From: Brachypterus glaber
Lineage: Eukaryota > Arthropoda > Insecta > Coleoptera > Kateretidae
Direction of reading: 5' to 3'
Assembly: GCA_958510825.1 (NCBI GenBank)
Contig: OY294046.1
Location: 6,584,049 to 6,648,048 of the forward strand
Length of the DNA: 64,000 nucleotides
Shown: positions 58,001-64,000 of the stretch, one piece after another
Position numbering within the stretch: the first letter of the stretch is position 1
Layout: every line of letters starts with the position of its first letter
Translations under genes and position numbers: made by a program
The notes under the pieces: model-generated
The model's input: the letters and a program-made list of their open reading frames with translations, nothing else
Database searches by the model: none
Told to the model about the DNA's origin: nothing

Positions 58001-61000
58001 AACTGGTATGATCTTCGCCTTTTACCACACATTCGCAAATAAATCACTGCAGGTTTTATTGAATTTCCAGTATAATAAAAAATGAATTCCCCTGTGATTA
58101 GAAAAAAAAAATAATAAAATTTCAAAAACACTTTTTTTAAATATATAAATTAATAAAAATGTTTTTTCGAAAAGAAAAATGTTTTATTTGAATAAAATTG
58201 ATTTTGCTTCCATTGACTTCTTTACACAACCCCAGTTTTTAATCAAACATAAACCGAGAACTAGATGAGGAATATATGCTCGAAATTTGAAGACTTTGGT
58301 TCAAAGCGTTCTTGATTTATCGTGATCACAATGTTTCCCATACAGGTCGAAGCTTCGCGAAGTCTGAATTTTCTTTTTTTGGATATAAAATGTCGTAAAA
58401 TATAAACAATGTACTAAAAATTTGTATTTTTTTACTATGGGAAAGTAATTTACAGGGGAATATAATAGTTATTTATGGTACTAGTGGGTAAAGTAAGATA
58501 TCGAGAGGGCAATATCGGTTTACCCATGAGTGCCATACAAGGTTTTATCCAATAAATAGCTTAGGAATTCATATTTTTATTAAAAATTTTAATGACATTT
58601 ACAAGAAAATAATTTGACAATTGAGTGGGTAAAATAAATAATTATCCACTCAATAAAGTAAAAAAGCCACGCTGGGGTTATTATTGAGTTTATCTATTCA
58701 AAATAAAGCTGGTAATTGTCTTATTATCTGTATGTATTGGATAAATTCTTTTTATCAGTGCAGATCCGTGTGTCAAAGTATATGGAGCTGCCAACGAACT
58801 AATAACTCTTCTCTCTAGAATAGGCATTTTATTCGTTAAAACTGATAAAAAGGTAGCCAACATATACATTCGTCTGTCTTACTCGCACATCTTTGTTCTA
58901 ACAGAGACAACAATACCAGTTACGTGTAATTGTTATTGTTCAGGCCTGAATATACCTACTATTTGTTTACAAACAAACCGATATGTTGGCGATACTTTAT
59001 TTTACGGTATGCGTATTCTAGAAAGAAGAGTTATTAGTTCGTTCAGAGCTGCGAGGAATAAAATTACTATTTAAAACTAAAATTAAACGTTATTTTTAGG
59101 CGCCAGTTTTATTTAAAGCGCAGAAACCAGATCAGGAGAAAAAACAAAAATTAGAAGAAGCATTGGAGATTTTAAATGGTTTTTTGGATAATCAAACGTG
59201 GATGGCTGGACAGTATATGACAATTGCGGATTTCTCTATAATAACTGTTATTGCAACCTTGGAGGTAATAATATTTTCACGGTGGTGTGATAAAATATTT
59301 TATCCACGGCCATGATTAATGGGCCTATTAATCACGGGTCTGTAAAAATAAACAGTTTAATTTTTAAAACGACCGTGGATAAAGTATAGAATTCTACTCG
59401 CGTATAATAGCTATTAATCATTTGGATGATTAGGTCACTCGCCTTTCGGCTCGTGTCCCAAAATTCACCCTCATTGATTAATAGCAATTATTATACGCTC
59501 CTTATCATAATATACTATAGTTCGACTCTTAATAAACCCATTTTTGCTTTCCCATTTTGAAAATTTTCAAAATTTTGGAAAACTTTGTATTCGTGCAAAA
59601 ATTTTCAAATTTTTTTTTTTCGTATTTTTTCGTTTTATGACGTTTTATGTCGATATAAATCAATTCCAAGCAAAAAAAAATTGTCGATCGGTCGGTCGAT
59701 CGTTCTGTCCGGAAAATCTTGTAAGCACGATTACTTAAGAACGCTTTAAGCTAGAGACTTTTTACGAAGATTTAGCCAACCTGGCGTCCAAATAGCTCTA
59801 TTCCATTTTAGATTTTAAGCTTTCACGGCCATTAAGATATAAAGAACTTTCACTTTCGGGTTTAGACCGTGTTAATGGATTTTCACTTTCCGACGTTTCG
59901 TCTCTTACTACTAGAGACATCTTCAGGGATTAATCTGAAACTGATTTCAGATTAATCCCTGAAGATGTCTCTAGTAGTAAGAGACGAAACGTCGGAAAGT
60001 GAAAATCCATTAACACGGTCTAAACCCGAAAGTGAAAGTTCTCTATTCCAATACGCTTTCATCCGTAATTCATGCCAACGTTTCGGTTTGTTTTTTGTAA
60101 CATCTTCAGGTATTTGTTTTTTCATTTTAATTCATGGGTTTTTGGCATTAGCCAGGGCTGGATTTAGCACAAAGCAATACTAGACAACTGCCGAGGGCGG
60201 TAAATTTTAGAGGGCGGTAAATTTTAAGGAATACGTGAGAATGAAGTGCAATGTAGTGTAATGCTGTGTAGTATAGTGTAATATAGTGTAGTATAGTATA
60301 GTATAATGTAGTATAGTGTAATATAGTGTGATATAGTGTACTAGTGTATTAGTATACTATACTCCGTCCAGTTATGCAAGATAGTAAGGGACGCGGCCCG
60401 TTTTACACCATAGTGCGCACAAATAGCATAATTATGCATAAATCATAGCGTATCAAAAATTTAACAGATGTCGGTACTGTTTTCCTGGAAAGGGCCTATC
60501 CAAAAACTGGCATAACAAGCATAGTACATAAGAATTGGCTTGATGTGTCGTCATGTATCTTGTAATGGTTGTTATGCGAGCTTCTGGATAGGCCTTAAGT
60601 TGTAATTGTAACCTAAAAATTTGACGTTTTCCTTGTGTTCAATATAATTTACGTGTGTACAATATGTAGAATATGCTAATTTAGTGTGAGTGAAGGAAAA
60701 ATAAACCAAAAAAGTACCCTTTTCAATACCATACAAAATAACATTAAGTATAACCATTTTTTCATGTAACTTTCTCTTCTTTGTTTAGCTTTAACGACCG
60801 TCAATCATTGTCATAGACAAAAAATGTCACAATCTTTTATATGTTAAAAGGTACGAGTTTTTAACCAATGATGTAGCTTAAGAATCGCGGGAATTTTAAA
60901 CTAGTATCTTGCATAATTGGACGGACTATAGTGATAATCTTTTTTTTTAATCATAATTTCACTTTTAAAAACAGCAAAGGAACAAACAACTGATACTTCA

Positions 61001-62093
61001 AAAAGATCTATGATTTATCATCCTTTTTTCTTTGGAAGGGTGTGGCATTTATCCATTGTCTAGGGCGGTAAGTGTATAAATCCGGTCCTGGCATTAGCGA
61101 TTATGCGATTATTTGAGTCTGGATCATACGGCCGAAAGTTGTACGGGCGAAGAAATGGTTTTACCCCCTCTACTGTATTCTCCAGAGGTTCTCAACATTT
61201 GATTAAAACAATGAATTTCTTATGCATATTGTTACACCAGGCAAGCATTTATTATTTAATTAGTTAAAGCTAAATTATTTAGCCTAAATATAATCCTATT
61301 TGATTCTTAAAATATATCGCCTTCTAAATTCTGAAATATCGTATCTAAAAAATACCTCCCATTAAAAAAAACACCAAACCAGCAAACTACCAAAGCAAAC
61401 CACTATTAAAGTAAACCAGCGCCTCCCATAAAAAAAAACACCAAACCAGCAAACTACCAAACCAAACCATTGTTAACGTAAACCAACGCCTCCCATTAAA
61501 AAATCACCAAACCAGCTAACTACCAAACCAAACCATTGTTAACATAAACCAACGCCTCCTATTAAAGAAAAAAACACCAAACCAGCAAACTACCAAACTA
61601 AACCATTTTTAACGTAAACGTCCAAAAGTAAAAGTAAAGTCCAAACGCACCCATTCAAAAAAAACAATAACCAGAAATTCGAGTATTTTAACAATTTTTT
61701 ATTATAAAAATTTCAACAATTATTTTATTATATTTATTAATTTTCAGAGAATAGTAATAAGCAACCAGTTATATATCTCAATATGTAAATACTTGCCTAC
61801 GCTTTGAGAGACACTGAAATCAGTGCTGCCACTACTACAAACCTCGCTTTCGGCCGTATGGTCTTCGGCCGTAATACCCACCCCGGATAATTTTAACTGA
61901 TACCCCAAATGACACCTATTTTATCTAGGCCACTGGTCAATTTGATATAAACAAATATGGAAACCTGTCCTCATGGTATGCAAGATCCAAATCTGCGATG
62001 GCAGGATTCGGTTACGACGAAGTAAATCAGGAAGGAGCAAATGCCTTTGGTGGTATATTTAGGAGCCAGCTGAGTACAGCACTGGCATCTTGA
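48947..62093 (+). CDS. Glutathione S-transferase, delta/epsilon class (epsilon-like), five coding exons
   Basis: Cytosolic enzyme expected to conjugate glutathione to electrophiles, a class tied to insect detoxification. Exons 48947-49096, 53358-53416, 56186-56327, 59100-59264 and 61929-62093 splice at GT/AG sites in frame to 226 residues, normal for the family. The N-terminal thioredoxin fold starts 'DIYFFPASPPSRA', with the catalytic Ser at residue 14 by position. 'MHTIPVI' holds the cis-Pro; 'WDSHVI' is the glutathione-binding Ser loop and favours epsilon over delta. The helical C-terminal domain runs from 'KNAIVDQRLFF' through 'TIADFSIITVIATLE' to 'STALAS'. All key residues are present. 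Introns total about 12 kb and are full of mobile elements. An acceptor at 48930 implies an untranslated first exon further upstream. Substrate is unknown. Confidence 0.93.
49097..50675. other. GST intron 1, 5' part: little structure
   Basis: 49430-49480 contains a short palindrome GTGCCCCGTAACGGGGCAC. 49820-49960 is a remnant of the foldback superfamily (ATCCAGGGGCGTGCAAAACA). The rest is AT-rich. Confidence 0.5.
50693..51132 (-). mobile_element. R1/Jockey-like retrotransposon tail, 17-bp TSD
   Basis: 440-bp minus-strand insertion flanked by TATGGGGATAATCATTA at 50676-50692 and 51133-51149. It carries the same kind of ACT-run 3' tail as 789-2026. The frame 50775-51020 encodes 'MRTVNDPTCPGCGMDEETPY' then 'HFIGECEALGRLRQDVFG', equivalent to the Cys/His tail of the 0.9-1.9 kb copy but clearly diverged from it. 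Confidence 0.85.
51150..51678. other. GST intron 1, unannotated stretch
   Basis: AT-rich. The words flanking 51530 and 52480 (TAGTCTGTTTCCTCAAGCAA, AGTAAATTAAAAATCGCACAGTGAA in parts) are mutually inverted around the foldback copy, suggesting a wider inverted repeat. Confidence 0.45.
51679..52416. mobile_element. Foldback-family element, complete copy in GST intron 1
   Basis: ATACAGGGTGATCCATAACT to GGAACAGGCTGTAT. AGAGGTGATTCTAGATCCAA near the left end pairs with the inverse near the right end. Near-identical partner at 40801. Confidence 0.85.
52537..52649. mobile_element. ~113-bp hairpin MITE, GGCCTATCC/GGATATGCCC ends
   Basis: Shares CATAAGAATGCGATGCCGTG and GTTGTTATGCGAGCCTGTGG with the 29.2-kb copy. 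Confidence 0.75.
52704..53030. mobile_element. 327-bp MITE with 83-bp perfect-looking TIRs
   Basis: 52704-52786 and 52948-53030 are inverse copies. They start ATAAAATAATTAAAAAAGGC and contain GTGTGACCGCGGTTTCGCTA. It ends 327 bp before GST exon 2. Confidence 0.85.
53358..53416 (+). CDS. GST coding exon 2
   Basis: 59 nt between ATTTTAG and AG|GTAAGG. Encodes 'MNPMHTIPVINDKGFILWD' plus the first two bases of the Ser codon completed by exon 3. Confidence 0.93.
53486..54692. mobile_element. 1.2-kb hAT-type foldback element with 8-bp TSD
   Basis: Ends TAGTGTTGCCGCCTAA and the inverse TTAGGCGGCAACACTA. ATTTCATT is duplicated at 53478-53485 and 54693-54700. Nearly the whole interior is also inverted: GTATCGCAGGCAGAAACTGC near 53832 pairs with the inverse near 54360, and AGCAGCTCTGG/CTAGAGCTGCTG near the centre. 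Lies in GST intron 2, 70 bp past the exon 2 donor. Confidence 0.9.
55205..55655. repeat. Array of GATCCCAGCCGAGAAC motifs and TTTTGGGACACTTTTG repeats
   Basis: The 16-mer ATGATCCCAGCCGAGA (or close variant) occurs about seven times, once inverted near 55222. The second motif (GGGACACTTTTGCGTCACAT) occurs three times in tandem at 55245-55318. Related words occur at 4700-4850. Confidence 0.8.
55795..56045. mobile_element. 251-bp piggyBac-like MITE with TTAA TSD
   Basis: TTAA|CACGTTCGCTGCCAAT at 55791 and the inverse ATTGGCAGCGAACGTG|TTAA ending 56049. Ends 140 bp before GST exon 3. Confidence 0.9.
56186..56327 (+). CDS. GST coding exon 3
   Basis: 142 nt after TTTTTAG; donor GCT|GTAAGT. Encodes 'HVIIKYLATQYAKDDSLYPK' and the start of the helical domain up to 'FVEYA'. 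A Mutator-like element begins only about 15 bp past the donor, so reading on past 56327 gives a false longer frame. Confidence 0.93.
56343..57870. mobile_element. Mutator-like element with minisatellite termini, copy 2
   Basis: GGGAACGGGAGCGTTCGTCG and repeated AATTTACCGCGAAAACA units on the left; inverse units (TTTTCGCGGTAA) on the right, ending GGCAAAGTC. Opposite orientation to copy 1 at 8563. Split by the element at 56727. A clear TSD was not seen for this copy. Confidence 0.75.
56727..57454. mobile_element. 728-bp foldback element nested in the Mutator-like copy
   Basis: CAGAGCGGTCCAAAAGTCAC at the left and inverse GTGACTTTTGGACCTCGCTG at the right, with long poly-C/poly-G tracts inside the ends. 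Arms continue with CACATTTTAAGAGCTGAAA. Relative at 10650-11274. Confidence 0.8.
57871..58465. other. GST intron 3: small hairpin region, otherwise unremarkable
   Basis: 57895-58075 has AATTCAATAAAACCTGCAGT matched by the inverse near 58048-58067, a ~180-bp inverted repeat element. 58240-58360 is a copy of the tetranucleotide-module context without the run. Confidence 0.5.
58466..58745. mobile_element. ~0.28-kb repeat, copy 2 (family of 36380-36712)
   Basis: Matches the 36.4-kb copy except for a deletion of about 51 bp in the hairpin centre. Confidence 0.8.
58791..59045. mobile_element. 256-bp MITE with 6-bp TSD, copy 2
   Basis: GAGCTG lies at 58785-58790 and 59046-59051. Same CCAACGAACTAATAACTCTT start as 8201. 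Confidence 0.85.
59100..59264 (+). CDS. GST coding exon 4
   Basis: 55 codons after TATTTTTAG; donor GAG|GTAATA. Encodes 'APVLFKAQKPDQEKKQKLEE' to 'ATLE', including the N-capping/hydrophobic staple region 'MTIADFSI'. The 6-bp-TSD MITE ends 55 bp upstream. Confidence 0.93.
59385..59515. repeat. TATAATAGCTATTAATCA hairpin repeat, copy 1
   Basis: TATAATAGCTATTAATCA...CACTCGCCTTTCGGCTCGTG...TGATTAATAGCAATTATTATA. A second copy lies at 63243-63350. Confidence 0.7.
59685..59760. repeat. Tetranucleotide module, inverse orientation
   Basis: GATCGGTCGGTCGATCG, then TCCGGAAAATCTTGTAAGCA and TTAAGAACGCTTTAAGCT, the complement of 28540-28640. Confidence 0.65.
59843..60042. repeat. Perfect 98-bp inverted repeat with 4-nt spacer
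   Basis: 59843-59940 and 59945-60042 are exact inverse copies with no mismatch, separated by CTGA. It begins AGAACTTTCACTTTCGGGTT and includes CCGACGTTTCGTCTCTTAC. The frame 59965-60183 runs through one arm and is not a gene. Confidence 0.95.
60362..60926. mobile_element. 565-bp TA-flanked MITE nested in the hAT-type element
   Basis: CTCCGTCCAGTTATGCAAGA and inverse TATCTTGCATAATTGGACGG. TA at 60360-60361 and 60927-60928. Confidence 0.8.
60494..60597. mobile_element. ~104-bp hairpin MITE, third nesting level
   Basis: GGGCCTATCCAAAAACTGGC and inverse GCTTCTGGATAGGCCTT. Family of 29201-29346. Confidence 0.75.
61114..61863. mobile_element. MITE with internal 65-bp minisatellite, copy 2
   Basis: GGATCATACGGCCGAAAGTT and inverse CTTTCGGCCGTATGGTC. 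About four CCAAACCAGCAAACTACC units at 61370-61615. Lacks the (GAA)n tract of copy 1. Ends 65 bp before GST exon 5. Confidence 0.8.
61929..62093 (+). CDS. GST coding exon 5 (terminal)
   Basis: 54 codons plus TGA after TTTTATCTAG. Encodes 'ATGQFDINKYGNLSSWYARS' through 'GGIFRSQLSTALAS', the C-terminal helix that helps shape the substrate pocket. Confidence 0.93.
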   Translation, partial: ATGQFDINKYGNLSSWYARSKSAMAGFGYDEVNQEGANAFGGIFRSQLSTALAS

Positions 62094-62110
62094 TTTTAAA
62101 AAATCGTATT

Positions 62111-62116
62111 AATAAA
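62111..62116 (+). terminator. Candidate GST polyadenylation signal AATAAA
   Basis: 18 bp after the TGA, followed by TTTATTGTTTATAATTTT. A very short 3' UTR would result. Confidence 0.55.
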
Positions 62117-62181
62117 TTAATTAATTTACAATATTTTATTGTTTATAATTTTAATTAAATAGATTTGACTCTAGGATAATA

Positions 62182-62655
62182 GTATATTAAAGTACTGGTT
62201 TCATAACATACGTTTTTAGCGCACGAGTACAAGTTTAGAAAACGAGCCGCTTGCGGTGAGTTTTCTAAAGTACTAGTGCGCTAAAAACGTGTTATAAAAC
62301 GAGTGCTTTAAACAATTTTTTCTATTTTGCTCTAAAATTTTAAAAAACTTACATTTAAATTGATGACTGATTTAGGGATTTTTGTTTCGAATTGGCATTA
62401 CAGTTTTCGCCATGTTTAAAATTCTAAGAACGAATATTATTCTGATATATTTTATAGTCATTTCTTCTCTTTTCCACTGCAAGTAACCAAGCCACAATTT
62501 TAACACGGTAAAACATAACCTAAACACAAAATTTTGTAGAAAATTAAACTTTAAACCGACTTTGACAATTGCACGGCAAACGTCAAGAGGTAGACTTTTT
62601 TCTGTTGCCAACCCAAAAGAAAAAAAAGCTTATAAGAGTCGCAAAATAGAAAAAG
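62182..62655. mobile_element. ~0.5-kb MITE, copy 3 (family of 17263-17783)
   Basis: TATTAAAGTACTGGTTTCAT start, GCAAAATAGAAAA end. The block AGTACAGACCTCTTATGGGC seen in copies 1-2 is deleted. Confidence 0.75.
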
Positions 62656-62659
62656 TTTT

Positions 62660-63242
62660 AAAATTTCTTAAAAGATTAAAAAATTTAAATTTTATTTCTT
62701 ATATTTATTACATTTTATATTTCATTAGAGCTATAATTATAGCTATAGCTATAATATATTATTATATAGTTATGGTTTAGTAAATAAAATTATTATATAT
62801 AAATATATTGCTTTTTTGATTATAGTTTATTACATAACTAGTGTGGAAATTGACATATTTCACGCGAGTGGGAAGGTTTGGTTTGGACAGGTTTGTACAG
62901 CTTTGTAGAGGGCACAAAAATTGAAAAAATAAATTAATTAAAATATACGCTTTTTTTCTCTTTGCAAGACGATTCTTTCCTCCCCCCGCCCCATTCTATT
63001 TTCAAATTACAAAATAAATAAAACACCTATATAGGAACGGCCCACCCCAATTTGCAAGCTTAAGTTATATTCAATGCAACCGTAAAAATATAGGGGTGCT
63101 ATTTAAAAAATAAAGTTAAGGGTAAGCTGTTGGGGGGGTGTGTGAGTAGATTTATAGATATTGTTGTCTTAATAAGTATTAACCAGGCTTTTTTTAGTTT
63201 TCGGGAAAATCGCTGCCAGATTTGGGACATCCCGTATAGTTT
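62660..63242. other. Repeat remnants
   Basis: 62820-62900 matches the flank of the long-inverted-repeat element (ACATAACTAGTGTGGAAA). 63180-63237 matches the end of 24306-25377. Otherwise AT-rich. Confidence 0.45.
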
Positions 63243-63355
63243 ACTAACATATAATAGCTATTAATCAATCGAGTGACTACGCCACTCGCCTTTCAGCTCG
63301 TGTCGTAAAATTTACCCTCATTGGTTAAGAGCAATTATTATACGCTCGTATATTA

Positions 63356-63887
63356 TTTTCTTCAAGCGTACTAAAATGTTCATATTTTTTAACTGAACAC
63401 ACTAGTTTAGAATATTTTACAGTAAAAAAATGAATTCATTGTTGAACGCCGTAAAAAAAAGTTAGTTAGCAAAACCACCACTGGCGGCAGCACTCTTTGA
63501 CTTTGATGACAGCCATACTTCAAACTTGTTTGTTTATTATGTAAACAGGTGGTTGACTCGAGATTCCGTGCAAAAACCTTGTGTGAAAAGTCGAAACGAA
63601 ATTGCAAATTCTACATTAGACAAGTTACCATCGAAATCGCGAAAAGTGTACGATTTAGCCTAAGAGAAAAATTTTAAATGAGCTAAGGAAGGTTTAAGTT
63701 TATTTCGAACGGGTTTTATTGGCCTATTTTAATAAAAAAAACATACTTTATTACTAAATAAATTAAATTCTAAATTTAATATTAAAAAAATATATATAGG
63801 ATGCTTGAAGAAAAAATAGCATAGAAAATTCTACAGACTAGTAAAAAGAAGCTTCACTTTTCCTCTTAGTAAAACAATATACTAATT
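63356..63887 (+). mobile_element. Interspersed repeat, copy 2 (family of 22743-23395)
   Basis: Same CTTCAAGCGTACTAAAATG start. The protein remnant reads 'EIANSTLDKLPSKSRKVYDL' before a stop. Its end abuts the duplicated GST exon. Confidence 0.6.
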
Positions 63888-63905
63888 ATCTTTTATTTTA
63901 TCTAG

Positions 63906-64000
63906 GCCACTGGTCAGTTTGATTTAAACAAATATGGGAATATTTCTGCATGGTATACAAGATCCAAATCTGCGATGGCAGGATTTGGTTACGATGAAGT
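63906..64000 (+). CDS. Second GST terminal exon (5b), cut by the window end
   Basis: After the same TTTTATCTAG acceptor as exon 5, the frame gives 'ATGQFDLNKYGNISAWYTRS' then 'KSAMAGFGYDEV'. This is 32 residues with 4 differences from exon 5 (Ile/Leu, Leu/Ile, Ser/Ala, Ala/Thr), all conservative or mild and all in frame. No other GST exon lies between 62093 and here. It could be an alternative last exon of the same gene or part of a downstream tandem paralogue missing its other exons here. Confidence 0.85.

Larger units (their letters stand above)
60153..61090. mobile_element. 938-bp hAT-type element with 8-bp TSD
   Basis: CAGGGCTGGATTTAGCAC on the left, inverse-like AAATCCGGTCCTG on the right. 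GCATTAGC at 60145-60152 and 61091-61098. Contains a TAGTGTA-rich tract at 60240-60355 and the nested elements below. Confidence 0.85.

Noticed and set aside
59965..60183. 72-codon frame
   Set aside because: Runs through one arm of the perfect palindrome and into unrelated sequence.

Overview
This window is an AT-rich, repeat-saturated piece of an insect chromosome. A beetle (Coleoptera) with a large genome is my best guess. It rests on the style of the glutathione S-transferase (GST), its 13-kb gene length and the mix of Jockey/R1-like retrotransposons and short inverted-repeat elements. It is inference, not proof. There are 200 Ns at 24062-24261. I see no rRNA genes, functional tRNA genes or prokaryotic features.

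Only two host genes can be supported. The first is a complete delta/epsilon-class GST on the + strand: five coding exons (48947-49096, 53358-53416, 56186-56327, 59100-59264, 61929-62093), spliced in frame to 226 residues, with a non-coding 5' exon upstream. A second, near-identical copy of its last exon starts at 63906 and runs off the window. The second gene is represented by one terminal coding exon at 20427-20695, a hydrophobic, Gly-rich conserved-looking protein tail that I cannot name.

The rest is mostly mobile DNA, layout as follows. 1-5.7 kb: an RNase H-bearing non-LTR insertion with a 13-bp target duplication, and two large foldback elements. 5.7-9.4 kb: a 0.9-kb TA-flanked element (second copy at 16 kb), a third foldback, a 6-bp-TSD element and a Mutator-like element with 9-bp TSD. 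10-17 kb: a 2.4-kb inverted-repeat element holding other elements, then a dead reverse transcriptase (RT). 17-20.4 kb: nested inverted repeats and a seven-copy 97/98-bp tandem array inside an element with matched ends. 21-30 kb: hairpin elements, minisatellites, a 373-bp tandem duplication and an element inserted into another. 31-35 kb: two RT C-terminal fragments. 35-45 kb: long inverted repeats, a tRNA-derived SINE and a clean hAT miniature element. 45-48 kb: an internally deleted Tc1-like transposase and small hairpins. 49-64 kb: the GST introns, packed with hAT, piggyBac-like, Mutator-like and foldback elements up to three levels deep, plus a perfect 98-bp inverted repeat.

The elements do not form a pathway. 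The GST is a cytosolic conjugating enzyme. The non-autonomous elements around it would depend on transposases encoded elsewhere. The most notable observations are a loose superfamily of foldback elements, several exact target-site duplications that classify elements from sequence alone, the duplicated terminal GST exon, and a recurring hairpin plan (AT-rich word, CG-rich core, complementary word) in otherwise unrelated repeats.
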